A DNA stretch of 40,142 nucleotides from Candidatus Gemmiger stercoripullorum (GTDB lineage: Bacteria > Bacillota > Clostridia > Oscillospirales > Ruminococcaceae), in contig DWXD01000013.1 of NCBI GenBank assembly GCA_019119365.1, positions 1 through 40,142 on the forward strand, given 5' to 3'. The position numbers were made by a program, and so were the translations under genes. How positions within the stretch are numbered: position 1 is the stretch's first letter; every line of letters begins with the position of its first letter. The notes beneath the pieces were generated by a model. That model saw only the letters and a list, made by a program, of their open reading frames with translations. It made no database searches and was not told the DNA's origin. Below are positions 16,743-26,212 of this stretch, in pieces.

Positions 16743-16777
16743 CAAACAAAAACGGCCGGTCATAAGACCGGCCGTTT
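16743..16777 (-). terminator. Terminator of tRNA-Val
   Basis: On the minus strand AACGGCCGGTC and GACCGGCCGTT pair around TTAT, followed by TTTGTTTG. It lies a few bases past the tRNA CCA end. Confidence 0.88.
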
Positions 16778-16781
16778 CGTG

Positions 16782-16857
16782 TGGTGCGCGGTACAGGACT
16801 CGAACCTGTGACCTCCTGCACGTCAAGCAGATGCTCTACCAGCTGAGCTAACCGCGC
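16782..16857 (-). tRNA. tRNA-Val (anticodon GAC)
   Basis: A 76-base cloverleaf on the minus strand with CCA encoded. The acceptor stem is GCGCGGT/ACCGCGC, the D arm GCTC...GAGC, the anticodon stem TCTGC/GCAGG (end mismatch) around TTGACGT, which gives anticodon GAC, and the T arm ACAGG-TTCGAGT-CCTGT. It reads GUC and GUU codons, matching the heavy use of GTC in the surrounding genes. It is a single tRNA with its own terminator. Confidence 0.96.
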
Positions 16858-17035
16858 ATTTGTCAGTTGCGACTTTTATACTATACCAAACCTTGCGCCA
16901 AAAATCAAGCCTTTTTTGAAAAAAATATTTGTTTTTGGGGGCGTTTTCCCGCTCCTTGGCGCGGCAGCGGGCGGCGGGCGGGTAAAATCACCGCCGCAGC
17001 GCGCAAAATATCCGGCGCGCCCGGCACGGCTGCTC

Positions 17036-17064
17036 TTGCTGTTTTGCTGAAAATATGGTATACT
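17036..17064 (+). promoter_or_regulatory. Promoter of ruvCAB
   Basis: TTGCTG (17036-17041), a 17-base spacer and TATACT (17059-17064), about 30 bases before the ruvC ATG. The -10 box is one base off consensus. No LexA-type box was recognised around it. Confidence 0.7.
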
Positions 17065-17094
17065 ACTTTGGTTAAAATGGCGAGGTGTAACGAA

Positions 17095-17592
17095 ATGCGC
17101 GTGATTGGCATCGACCCCGGCTATGCGATCGTCGGCTGGGGCGTGGTGGATTATGTGGGCAACCGCTTTGCCCCGGTGGGGTACGGCGCGGTGCTGACCG
17201 ATAAGGATACCCCTTTTGAGCAGCGCCTGGCCGAAATTTACGAAGGCGTGCAGGACATCCTGCGCCGCTACCAGCCGCAGGCGCTCTCGCTCGAAAAGCT
17301 GTTCTATCAGCACAACCAGACCACCGTCATCGGCGTGGCCGAAGCCCGCGGCGTCATCCTGCTTGCGGCGGCCCAGGCCGGGGTGCCGGTGTACGAGTAT
17401 ACGCCGATGCAGGTCAAGCAGGCCGTGACCGGGTACGGCAAGGCGGTCAAGCGCCAGATCCAGGAGATGACCCGCACGCTGCTCAAGCTGCCCGCCATCC
17501 CCAAACCGGACGATACCGCCGACGCGCTGGCCATGGCCGTGACCCACTGTCACTGCAGCCGCAGCCAGCTGCTGGGCACCGCGCCGCGCTGA
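17095..17592 (+). CDS. ruvC: Holliday junction endonuclease RuvC
   Basis: A 165-residue resolvase that cuts Holliday junctions symmetrically with Mg. The four acidic catalytic residues are in place: Asp7 (GIDPG), Glu67 (LSLEKLF), and Asp140 and Asp143 (PDDTADALA). The frame stays open for 76 codons upstream, but the ATG at 17095 matches the family start MRVIGIDPG and has GAGGTG before it. It leads the operon ruvC-ruvA-ruvB with a promoter directly upstream. Confidence 0.96.
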   Translation: MRVIGIDPGYAIVGWGVVDYVGNRFAPVGYGAVLTDKDTPFEQRLAEIYEGVQDILRRYQPQALSLEKLFYQHNQTTVIGVAEARGVILLAAAQAGVPVYEYTPMQVKQAVTGYGKAVKRQIQEMTRTLLKLPAIPKPDDTADALAMAVTHCHCSRSQLLGTAPR

Positions 17593-17624
17593 ACCGCGGC
17601 CCCGTATAGAAAGAGGAACAAGGC

Positions 17625-18233
17625 ATGATCTATTGTCTGACAGGCAAAATACTGAAAAAGACGCTGGACACTGTCGTTATCAGCTGCGCCGGGGTCGGCT
17701 ACGCGGCCCAGGTGCCCACCACCACGGCCGAGGCCCTGCCCGCCGCGGGCCACGAAGCCACGCTGTACACCGTGCTCTCGGTGAGCGAAAACGACGTCGC
17801 CCTCTACGGCTTTGCCAGCGAGGACCAGCGCGCCTGCTTCAAGCTGCTGACCTCGGTTTCGGGCGTCGGCCCCAAGGCCGGGCTGGCGATCCTGTCCATC
17901 CTCACGCCGGAAAAAGTCGCGCTGGCGGCTTCCTCCGGCGACCACAAGGCGTTCACCGCGGCGTCCGGCGTCGGCCCCAAGCTCGCGCAGCGCATCGCGC
18001 TCGAACTCAAGGACAAGGTCGGCAAGGGGCTGGCCGCCGGAACCGGCTTCGCCGCCGCAGGCACGGCCGCCCCGCCCCCGGCCAGCGCCTCCGCCCAGGC
18101 GGTGGCCGCGCTGGTCAGCCTCGGCTACACGGCGTCGGAGGCTTCGATGGCCGTCGCCCGTGTCGACGATACGCTGCCGGTGCAGGACATCATCAAGATC
18201 GCCCTGCGCGGGCTGTCCCGTGCCGGGCGCTGA
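17625..18233 (+). CDS. ruvA: Holliday junction branch migration protein RuvA
   Basis: A 202-residue DNA-binding subunit that holds the four-way junction and loads RuvB. It has the N-terminal OB fold (residues 1-62), two helix-hairpin-helix motifs (SGVGPKAGLAIL at 79-90 and SGVGPKLAQRIAL at 114-126), an alanine/proline-rich linker (about 136-155) and the C-terminal RuvB-binding helices (AVAALVSLGYTASEA). It starts 32 bases after ruvC with AAAGAGGAA ahead. Confidence 0.96.
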   Translation: MIYCLTGKILKKTLDTVVISCAGVGYAAQVPTTTAEALPAAGHEATLYTVLSVSENDVALYGFASEDQRACFKLLTSVSGVGPKAGLAILSILTPEKVALAASSGDHKAFTAASGVGPKLAQRIALELKDKVGKGLAAGTGFAAAGTAAPPPASASAQAVAALVSLGYTASEASMAVARVDDTLPVQDIIKIALRGLSRAGR

Positions 18234-18276
18234 ACCGCCCACCGCTCTGCATCCATAAAACATAGAAGGGAACACC

Positions 18277-19347
<1,071 letters not shown>

Positions 19348-19349
19348 TA

Positions 19350-19513
19350 TAAATTAGGAATGAGGAATGAGGAATTGATTCTGGGCGAGGCTGCAGGCCA
19401 TAAAGAATAAAGTGCCTGACAGCATATACATTGCGCCGCTACCTGATCACTTTTTTTGAGCGCGCCTTTGGCGCGCGATCCACCACAATTCCTAATTTCT
19501 AATTCCTCATTCT
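19350..19513. repeat. MITE-like palindromic insert
   Basis: Imperfect terminal inverted repeats of about 27 bases (22 matching), built from AGGAATGAGGAATTG-type units at 19352-19377 and their complements at 19487-19513, enclose about 110 bases with no coding frame. The ends are AT-rich in a GC-rich genome. An inner hairpin GCGCGCC-TTT-GGCGCGC lies at 19460-19476. Target-site duplication could not be settled by eye. Confidence 0.65.
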
Positions 19514-19564
19514 ATTGACCATATTGCTTTCTCCCCGCAGGGGAAAAGCCGGAAAGGAAACTGT

Positions 19565-20431
19565 ATGCGACCCGCAGATACCTGGCAGGACTATGAACTG
19601 ATCGACGCCACCAACCACAACCGGCTCGAACGCTGGGGCCAGACGCTGCTGATCCGCCCCGACCCGCAGATCATCTGGAAAAGCGAGCCGGTCAGCCCGC
19701 TGTGGAACCAGGCGGACGCCGTTTACCACCGCTCGGCCAAAGGCGGCGGCAGCTGGGAACAGCGCCGCAAGCTGCCCGCGCGCTGGCGCATCGGCTGGCA
19801 GGACCTCACCCTCATCGTCAGTCCCACCGGCTTCAAGCATACCGGCGTCTTTCCGGAGCAGGCCGTCAACTGGGCCTGGTACCGCGAAAAGATCGCGGCG
19901 GGCGGCCGCCCCGTCAAGGTGCTCAACCTGTTCGGCTACACCGGCGGGGCCACGCTGGCCTGCCTGGCGGCCGGGGCTTCGGTCACGCATGTCGACGCCT
20001 CCAAGGGCATGGTGGCCTGGGCGCGGGAAAACGCCGCGGCCAGCGGCCTTGCCGACCGCCCCTGCCGCTGGATCGTGGACGACTGCATGAAGTTCGTCGC
20101 CCGCGAGATCCGCCGCGGCAGCCGGTATGACGGCGTCATTATGGACCCGCCCAGCTACGGCCGCGGCCCCGGGGGCGAGGTGTGGAAGCTGGAGGACAGC
20201 GTCTTTGACCTCATCACGCTCACGGCGCAGGTCCTCACCGATACGCCGCTGTTCTTTGCCATCAACTCCTACACCGAGGGCCTCAGCCCGGCGGTCATGG
20301 AATACATTTTGAAAACCACGCTCTGCCCGCGCCTGGGCGGGCGCACCGCCTGCGACGAGATCGGCCTGCCGGTCTCGGCCACCGGCGGCGTCGTGCCCTG
20401 CGGCGCGACCGCGCTGTGGCAGCAAGACTGA
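19565..20431 (+). CDS. Class I SAM-dependent methyltransferase (RlmI/RlmK-like)
   Basis: A 288-residue methyltransferase. The SAM motif is VLNLFGYTGGAT (residues 119-130), the acidic motif II is HVDASKGM, and the catalytic DPPSYG (194-199) is the form found in rRNA cytosine-C5 and guanine-N2 methylases of the RlmI/RlmK(L) group. There is no N-terminal PUA domain as in RlmI. Target rRNA base is not visible. GGAAAGGAAA precedes the ATG. It overlaps the next gene's leader closely, suggesting co-transcription with ecfA1. Confidence 0.85.
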   Translation: MRPADTWQDYELIDATNHNRLERWGQTLLIRPDPQIIWKSEPVSPLWNQADAVYHRSAKGGGSWEQRRKLPARWRIGWQDLTLIVSPTGFKHTGVFPEQAVNWAWYREKIAAGGRPVKVLNLFGYTGGATLACLAAGASVTHVDASKGMVAWARENAAASGLADRPCRWIVDDCMKFVAREIRRGSRYDGVIMDPPSYGRGPGGEVWKLEDSVFDLITLTAQVLTDTPLFFAINSYTEGLSPAVMEYILKTTLCPRLGGRTACDEIGLPVSATGGVVPCGATALWQQD

Positions 20432-20448
20432 TGAAGGGGGATTCGCCC

Positions 20449-21282
20449 ATGGACCCGATGCTCCGCGCACAGGAGGTGCGCTTCCGCTATGACCCCGAGA
20501 CCCCGGACTACGCCGTGGACGGCGTGAGCCTTACGGTCGGCAAGGGCGAGTTCGTCGCTGTGCTCGGCGCCAACGGCTGCGGCAAAAGCACGCTCGCCAA
20601 ACATTTCAACGCCATTCTTCTGCCGGAATCCGGCGCCGTCTTTGTCGAAGATATCGACACGCGCGACGAAAGCCGCCTGTACGATGTGCGCCAGAAGGCG
20701 GGCATGGTGTTCCAGAACCCGGACAACCAGATCGTCGCCACCATTGTCGAGGAGGACGTCGCCTTCGCGCTTGAAAACCTCGGCGTGCCCACGGACGAAA
20801 TGCGCACCCGCGTCGACGACGCGATGAAGATGACCGGCATCTACGACTATCGCGAAAAAGCCCCGCACAAGCTCTCGGGCGGGCAGAAGCAGCGCGTCGC
20901 CATCGCGGGCGTCATCGCGATGCGGCCGGACTGCCTGATTTTGGACGAAGCCACCGCCATGCTGGACCCGCGCGGCCGCAAGGCGGTCATGGATACGATC
21001 CGCCAGCTGCGCGCGGCGGGCATCTCGATCGTCTCGATCACCCATTATATGGAGGAGGCCGCCCAGGCCGACCGCGTGCTGGTCATGAGCCACGGCCGCA
21101 TTGTGATGGAGGGCACGCCCGAGCAGGTGTTCAGCCAGACCCGGCGCCTGCAGAGCTATCACCTCGACGTGCCCCAGGCCGCCGAACTGCGCGACGAGCT
21201 GGCCGCCGCCGGCCTGCCGCTGCCGGAGGAAGTCATCACGCCGGAAGCCTGCGCGCAGGCACTGTACGATCTGCTCAAGTAA
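20449..21282 (+). CDS. ecfA1: Energy-coupling factor transporter ATPase EcfA1
   Basis: A 277-residue ABC ATPase of the ECF vitamin/micronutrient importer. Walker A is GANGCGKST (residues 40-48), the Q-loop is VFQNPDNQIVATIVEED, the signature LSGGQKQR, and Walker B is CLILDEATAMLD. In-frame starts exist at 20416 (GTG) and 20431, but only the ATG at 20449 has a good site, AAGGGGG, 8 bases ahead. It works with EcfA2, EcfT and separate substrate-binding S components, none of which is seen here, so it is probably the shared module of the cell. Confidence 0.94.
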   Translation: MDPMLRAQEVRFRYDPETPDYAVDGVSLTVGKGEFVAVLGANGCGKSTLAKHFNAILLPESGAVFVEDIDTRDESRLYDVRQKAGMVFQNPDNQIVATIVEEDVAFALENLGVPTDEMRTRVDDAMKMTGIYDYREKAPHKLSGGQKQRVAIAGVIAMRPDCLILDEATAMLDPRGRKAVMDTIRQLRAAGISIVSITHYMEEAAQADRVLVMSHGRIVMEGTPEQVFSQTRRLQSYHLDVPQAAELRDELAAAGLPLPEEVITPEACAQALYDLLK

Positions 21283-21363
21283 AACCATTCCAACGCCAAA
21301 AAGGGCGCAGCTTCACCGGCCGGAACACAGGGGCCGGGCGGCATGCGCAGGGAAGGAACCGTT

Positions 21364-22269
21364 ATGTCAGAGATCATCCGCTGTGAACATCTGCGCTACG
21401 TCTACAACCCCGGTCTGCCGGACGAGACCGTCGCGCTCGACGATGTGAATTTCTCGATGGAAGAGGGGGACTTTGTCGGCATCATCGGCTCGACCGGCAG
21501 CGGCAAGTCTACCCTTATCAGCCACTTCAACGGCCTGGACCGCCCCACGGCGGGCCGCATCCTCATTGACGGGCAGGACATGTGGGCCCCCGGCGCGGAC
21601 CTGCGCAGCTTCCGCTTTCTGGTCGGGCTGGTGTTCCAGTACCCAGAATACCAGCTGTTCGAGGAGACCTGCGCCCGTGATATCGCCTACGGTCCGCGCA
21701 ACATGGGCCTGGACGAAGCTGAGATCGCCCGCCGTGTCGAGGAAGCCGCCGCTTTCACCGGGCTGGACAGGGCCCTGCTCGAGCGCAGCCCGTTCGAGCT
21801 TTCGGGCGGGCAGAAGCGCCGCGTCGCCATCGCCGGCGTCATGGCGATGGAACCGCGCATCCTGGTGCTGGATGAACCCGCCGCGGGCCTTGACCCCGAG
21901 GGCCGCGATACCATCCTGACCCAGATCAAAGAATACCACCGCAAGACCGGCGTCACCGTTGTGCTGGTCAGCCACTCGATGGAGGACATCGCCAAATATG
22001 CCGACAAAGTGCTGGTCATGCACCGCGCGCATGTGGCGATGTACGACACGGTCGAAAAGGTCTTTGCCCGCGCGCCGGAGCTGCTCGAGCTCGGCCTCTC
22101 GGTGCCGCAGGTCACGCAGATCTTCCTGCGCCTCAAAGAGATGGGCCTTGATATAAAGACCGACGTCTACACGATGCCCTATGCGGTCAAGACGGTGCTC
22201 AAGGCCTGGAACGCCCGCCACCCGGACAAGGCCCTGCCCATCGAAAGGGGGGACAGCCATGCTTCGTGA
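21364..22269 (+). CDS. ecfA2: Energy-coupling factor transporter ATPase EcfA2
   Basis: A 301-residue second ATPase of the ECF module. It has Walker A GSTGSGKST, the Q-loop VFQYPEYQLFEETCARD, signature LSGGQKRR and Walker B ILVLDEPAAGLDP. The ATG at 21364 is preferred to the upstream in-frame codon because GGGAAGGAA precedes it. It overlaps ecfT by 11 bases. The gap to ecfA1 (81 bases) holds no recognised signal. Confidence 0.94.
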   Translation: MSEIIRCEHLRYVYNPGLPDETVALDDVNFSMEEGDFVGIIGSTGSGKSTLISHFNGLDRPTAGRILIDGQDMWAPGADLRSFRFLVGLVFQYPEYQLFEETCARDIAYGPRNMGLDEAEIARRVEEAAAFTGLDRALLERSPFELSGGQKRRVAIAGVMAMEPRILVLDEPAAGLDPEGRDTILTQIKEYHRKTGVTVVLVSHSMEDIAKYADKVLVMHRAHVAMYDTVEKVFARAPELLELGLSVPQVTQIFLRLKEMGLDIKTDVYTMPYAVKTVLKAWNARHPDKALPIERGDSHAS

Positions 22270-23065
22270 TATTACGATCGGCCAGCATTTCCCCGGCCAT
22301 TCGGTGCTGCACCGCTGCGACCCGCGCCTCAAGCTGATCGGCGTCATCGCCTACATCATCGTGCTGTTTGTCGCCTCCAACCCGCTGGGCATCACGCTGT
22401 CGCTGGCCATGCTCGTGCTGCTTTACCGCGTCGCGCAGATCCCGCTCAAGCTGATCCTCAAAAGCCTCAAGCCCATCGTGCCGCTGATCGTGTTCACGGC
22501 CGTGCTCAACCTGTTCTTTGTCTCGGGCGAAGGCGAACCGCTGTGGCAGTTCTGGGTGCTGCGCGTCTACCGCGAAGGCGTCAACTACGCCGTGCTCATG
22601 GCTACCCGCGTCATCGCGCTCATCGCGGGAACCAGCCTTTTGACCTACACGACCAGCCCCATCGTGCTGACCGATGCGATCGAATCGCTGCTGCGCCCGC
22701 TGCAGAAACTGCACTTCCCGGTGCATGAGCTCGCGATGATGATGACCATTGCGCTGCGCTTTATCCCGACGCTGATCGACGAGACCGAAAAGATCATGAA
22801 CGCCCAGAAAGCCCGCGGCGCCAAGCTCGATAACGGCAAATTCACCGAGCGCATCCGCGCGCTGATCCCCATCCTGATCCCGCTGTTCATCTCGGCCTTC
22901 CGCCGCGCCGACGAACTGGCGATGGCGATGGAATGCCGCTGCTACCACGGCGGCGAAGGCCGCACCCGCTTGAAGGTGCTGCGCTTCGGCCGCCTGGACA
23001 TCCTCTGCGCCGCCGCTCTCACGGCGATGCTGGCGGTGATCCTTGCGACGAAGTTTTTCTTCTGA
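22259..23065 (+). CDS. ecfT: Energy-coupling factor transporter membrane subunit EcfT
   Basis: A 268-residue membrane protein with about five to six hydrophobic spans, the T component that couples the two ATPases to the S component. Coupling helices are seen in KARGAKLDNG, which has the usual Ala-Arg-Gly, and in AMAMECRCYHGG, where Cys-Arg-Cys stands in for the second Ala-Arg-Gly, a variant seen in some EcfT. AAAGGGGGG precedes the ATG, which lies inside ecfA2. truA follows 77 bases on. Confidence 0.93.
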   Translation: MLRDITIGQHFPGHSVLHRCDPRLKLIGVIAYIIVLFVASNPLGITLSLAMLVLLYRVAQIPLKLILKSLKPIVPLIVFTAVLNLFFVSGEGEPLWQFWVLRVYREGVNYAVLMATRVIALIAGTSLLTYTTSPIVLTDAIESLLRPLQKLHFPVHELAMMMTIALRFIPTLIDETEKIMNAQKARGAKLDNGKFTERIRALIPILIPLFISAFRRADELAMAMECRCYHGGEGRTRLKVLRFGRLDILCAAALTAMLAVILATKFFF

Positions 23066-23142
23066 TTTTAGTGACTTCGGGGGGGCTCCGGCGCGGCGCG
23101 CCGCCCGCCCCAAAATCCAAACGCTCAAACAGGGAATACAAC

Positions 23143-23886
23143 ATGAACGTCCTTCTCTGGCTTGCCTACAAGGGTACAAACTATGCGGGCTTCCAGGTGC
23201 AGCCCAACGCGCCGACCGTCTGCAGCACGCTGCAGGACGCGATGCAGGCCGTGCTTGGCTGCCGCCCCGACGTCAAGGGCTGTTCGCGCACCGATGCAGG
23301 CGTGCATGCGCGCCGTTTCGCGCTCAATTTCCACTATGATGGAAAGGTGCCGCTGCGGCAGCTGCCGCTGGCCTTCAACGCCCACCTGCCGCCCGATATC
23401 CGCGTGCTGGAAGCCCTGTCGGTCCCGGAAGATTTCCACGCCCGCTATGCGGCCCACGCCAAGACCTACGCCTACCGCATCCGCAGCGGCGCGGTCGACG
23501 ATCCGTTCGACAGCGATTTTACCTACCGCGTCGCCGCGCCGCTTGACCTGGCCGCCATGCAGCGCGCCGCCGCCGGTTTTGTCGGCACGCACGATTTTCT
23601 GGCGCTCTGCGCGTCCGGGTCCAGCGTGGCCGCCCGCGGCGATACCGTGCGCACGGTGTCGGCCTGCACGGTCACGGCGGCGGACGGCGTCTACACGCTG
23701 ACCGTCACGGCGGACGGCTATCTCTACAATATGGTGCGCATCCTGGCCGGTACGGTGCTGCAGGCCGGGCGCGGCAAGCTGGACCCCGCCGCGGTGCCCA
23801 CCATCCTGCAAAGCCGGGACCGCAGCCGTGCGGGCCCGACGCTGCCCGCCTGCGGGCTTTGCCTGCTGCGCGTCGACTACGACTGA
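23143..23886 (+). CDS. truA: tRNA pseudouridine(38-40) synthase TruA
   Basis: A 247-residue enzyme that makes pseudouridine at positions 38-40 of the tRNA anticodon stem. The catalytic aspartate is Asp51 in CSRTDAGVHA; other family features are the start LLWLAYKGTNYAGFQVQ, the DFHARYAAHAKTYAYRI strand and the YLYNMVRILAGT segment. A long upstream open extension (from 22933) overlaps ecfT and is discarded in favour of the ATG at 23143, after AGGGAA. The order ecfA1-ecfA2-ecfT-truA is widely kept in Firmicutes. Confidence 0.95.
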   Translation: MNVLLWLAYKGTNYAGFQVQPNAPTVCSTLQDAMQAVLGCRPDVKGCSRTDAGVHARRFALNFHYDGKVPLRQLPLAFNAHLPPDIRVLEALSVPEDFHARYAAHAKTYAYRIRSGAVDDPFDSDFTYRVAAPLDLAAMQRAAAGFVGTHDFLALCASGSSVAARGDTVRTVSACTVTAADGVYTLTVTADGYLYNMVRILAGTVLQAGRGKLDPAAVPTILQSRDRSRAGPTLPACGLCLLRVDYD

Positions 23887-23928
23887 AACAAGTTGGGGTA
23901 TATCTGAAAAAAGAGAGGAGGGGAGCGC

Positions 23929-25311
23929 ATGCGCGCCGAAGATAAGGAACGCCTGGCCCGCCGCCAGCGCATGCTGGCGCGCGAGCGCGGGGAGCCGCTG
24001 CCGCAGCCGCCGGCCCAGGCGGCGGACAAACCGCCCGCCGCCCCGCCGCCCGCCGCGCCCCCGGCTGGCGCGGCGCAGAAAAAGCCGCCCGCCCGCCCGG
24101 CGGCCACGGCGGCCGCGCAGCCGCCGCAGGCGGCGGAACCCGCGCCCGCCGCGGCGCGCCTGCGCCCTTTAAGCCCCATCCTGCGCCGCCGCAAACGCCG
24201 CCGCCGTCTGGCGGCCGCCGCGCTGGCGCTGGCGGCGCTGCTCGTGCTGGCCGGGCTCAGCGGCGCGCTGGGCGCGCTGGGGGCGCTCGCCGGGGACGCC
24301 GTCGACTCGGCCTACCTCTACCTGCACCGCGGCAGCGGCTGGCCTGCCGAGACCGGCATCGAATCGCCCTCCCGCGTGGAGCCGCTGGCCGGCGGTTTCG
24401 TCGTGCTGGACGCCGAGGACACGGCCGTCTATTCGGCCTACGGCAGCTGCATCCGCACCATCCAGCCCGGCTACGCCCGCCCGGCCCTGGCCGCGGGCAA
24501 CACGCGCTTTGTGCTGTACGACCGCACGGGGACCAGCGTGCGGGTGGAAAGCCGTACCCGCACGCTCAAAACGCTGACCATGCCGCAGGCGGTCATGCTG
24601 TGCGCCATCTCCTCCAACGGCACGCTGGGCGTCGTCACCCAGGCCGAGCGCTATGTGGCGCAGCTGCAGCTGCTGGACGCCGCCACCTATGAACCGCTCT
24701 TTACCTGGAAGATGACCCGCGAGGACGGCACGCCGGTGGCGCTGGCTTTCGCGCCGGACAACCGCCGCTTTGCCGTCGGCACCGTCGCAGCGCGCGACGG
24801 CCGCCTGGTCTCCAAGGTAAGTTTGAGCCGCATTGCCGGCAAGGACGCCCCGCTGACCTATACGGCGGACGCGGGCAGCATGATCCTGCAGCTGCAGTGG
24901 CTGCCCGGCGGCCGCCTGCTGGCGGTGCTGGATACCTGCGCCGTGCTGCTTGACCCCGACACCGGGACCGAGCTCGCGCGCTATGATTTTGCCGGGCGCG
25001 AGCTGCTCGGCGTCTCGGTCAGCGGGCGCACGGCGGCGCTGCTGCTGGGCAGCCACAGCGGCAGCAGCCTGGTGCTGCTGGACGCCGCGCTCACGCTGCT
25101 GGCCGAAGCCGACGCGGCCCAGGCCACCGCCGTGACCTGCACCGATACCGCCGCCTATCTCATCGAAAACAACACCGTCGCCTGCTATACGCTGGACGGC
25201 AGCCTGCGCTGGGTGCATGCCTACGAGAGCCGCCCGCAGCTGGTGCTGGACGCCGCCCAGACGCTGCTGTTCACCGCAGGCCGCGCCGAGGTCCTCTCGG
25301 CGCCGGAATAA
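23929..25311 (+). CDS. Membrane-anchored beta-propeller protein, DUF5711-like
   Basis: A 460-residue protein. Residues 1-25 are charged, residues 26-78 are a proline/alanine-rich low-complexity stretch, residues 83-93 are a basic cluster (RRRKRRRRL), and residues 93-122 form one transmembrane span. The remaining ~335 residues are outside and show repeated beta-propeller-like blades (for example FVVLDAEDTAVYSAYG, RFVLYDRTGTSVRVES, LLAVLDTCAVLLDPDTGTELARYD). I place it with DUF5711 proteins of Clostridia, found near CvpA-like genes; function unknown. The start has GAGAGGAGGGGA ahead. It precedes cvpA by 60 bases. Confidence 0.75.
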   Translation: MRAEDKERLARRQRMLARERGEPLPQPPAQAADKPPAAPPPAAPPAGAAQKKPPARPAATAAAQPPQAAEPAPAAARLRPLSPILRRRKRRRRLAAAALALAALLVLAGLSGALGALGALAGDAVDSAYLYLHRGSGWPAETGIESPSRVEPLAGGFVVLDAEDTAVYSAYGSCIRTIQPGYARPALAAGNTRFVLYDRTGTSVRVESRTRTLKTLTMPQAVMLCAISSNGTLGVVTQAERYVAQLQLLDAATYEPLFTWKMTREDGTPVALAFAPDNRRFAVGTVAARDGRLVSKVSLSRIAGKDAPLTYTADAGSMILQLQWLPGGRLLAVLDTCAVLLDPDTGTELARYDFAGRELLGVSVSGRTAALLLGSHSGSSLVLLDAALTLLAEADAAQATAVTCTDTAAYLIENNTVACYTLDGSLRWVHAYESRPQLVLDAAQTLLFTAGRAEVLSAPE

Positions 25312-25371
25312 ACCCGGCGCTGTCATTTGGGCCATCCGGGTCATTTGGGAAAGTAAAGGGAATATACAATT

Positions 25372-26046
25372 ATGAACACTGCTTTTTATGCTCTGATCTA
25401 TGACGTCATCTTCCTTGCGCTGCTCATCGCCGCGGCGCTGTTGGGCCGCCGCCGCGGCTTTGTGGCTTCGCTCGTGCTGCTGGTCGGCAGCGTGGCGGCC
25501 ATCCTGGGCGCGGCGTGGGCCGCGCGCACCTTCGCGCCTGCGTTATACGATTCCGCGTTCGCCCCGCTCATCAGCGAGCAGGTCGCCGCGATCCTGGCCG
25601 AAGCGGGCGGCGACGCCGCAGAACTGCTGGCCCGCCTCGACTTCCTGCCGCAGAGCATCGCCGCAGCGCTGGCGAACGTCCTCTCCCGTGTCGAGGGCAC
25701 GGCCGGGCCGCAGGCCGCCGAAGCGCTGACCCCGGTCATCCTGCCGCTGGTGCAGGCGCTTTTGTTCCTCGTCGTCTATCTCGTCCTGCGCGCGCTTGTG
25801 CGGCTGGTCGCGTCGCTGCTGCGCCACCTCAACGCCGTGCCGGTCGTCGGTTCGCTCAACCGCGTGCTGGGGCTTGTGCTGGGTCTCGGCATCGGCGCGG
25901 TCAACTGCTGGGTCTGCGCCATGGTGCTGTGGCTGGCCTCCGTCTTTGCCGCCGGGCGCGTGCCGCTGCTCGGCGCGGGCACGCTGTCCGCCAGCGCGCT
26001 GTACCGCTTCTTCGCCGCGCTCAACCCGTTTTTGACCCACTATTGA
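25372..26046 (+). CDS. CvpA family membrane protein
   Basis: A 224-residue protein with four hydrophobic spans (near 8-25, 28-50, 115-145 and 160-190) and the CvpA-like start FYALIYDVIFLALLIAAALLGRRRGF (shown here only in part by its key run of aromatic and small residues). CvpA proteins were named for colicin V production in E. coli, and elsewhere are linked to cell envelope functions. It follows the DUF5711-like gene with AAAGGGAA before the ATG, and a cell-envelope role is inference. Confidence 0.8.
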   Translation: MNTAFYALIYDVIFLALLIAAALLGRRRGFVASLVLLVGSVAAILGAAWAARTFAPALYDSAFAPLISEQVAAILAEAGGDAAELLARLDFLPQSIAAALANVLSRVEGTAGPQAAEALTPVILPLVQALLFLVVYLVLRALVRLVASLLRHLNAVPVVGSLNRVLGLVLGLGIGAVNCWVCAMVLWLASVFAAGRVPLLGAGTLSASALYRFFAALNPFLTHY

Positions 26047-26149
26047 GCCCGGCGCGCGCGGCGGCAGCCGTGCGGGTGATTTCTGAATTTTATCTGAATA
26101 TTCCGCCCCCGCCCTTGCAAAAGCAGCGGCGGGGGTAGATAATAATAAC

Positions 26150-26184
26150 GCAGGCGCGTGTGGGCCGGTTCTGCGCGCGCCTGC
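26150..26184 (+). promoter_or_regulatory. Hairpin just before the clpE ribosome binding site
   Basis: GCAGGCGCG (26150-26158) pairs with CGCGCCTGC (26176-26184), then GCTTTC. It ends about 10 bases before GAAGAGGTG. A second stem, CCCCCGCC/GGCGGGGG, lies at 26106-26135. They could be terminators of cvpA or a regulated leader; no CtsR heptad repeat was found. Confidence 0.45.
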
Positions 26185-26212
26185 GCTTTCAATGGAAGAG
26201 GTGAATTTCTGT

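Noticed and set aside
16867-17094. 76-codon N-terminal extension of ruvC
   Set aside because: It contains the promoter and a tRNA-proximal AT-rich region; RuvC family start and GAGGTG select 17095.
19458-19480. Hairpin GCGCGCC-TTT-GGCGCGC as a terminator for ruvB
   Set aside because: The T run comes before the stem on the plus strand and an A run follows it on the minus strand, so neither direction fits.
20416-20448. Earlier starts for ecfA1 (GTG 20416, ATG 20431)
   Set aside because: They lie in or at the end of the methyltransferase gene without a ribosome binding site; AAGGGGG selects 20449.
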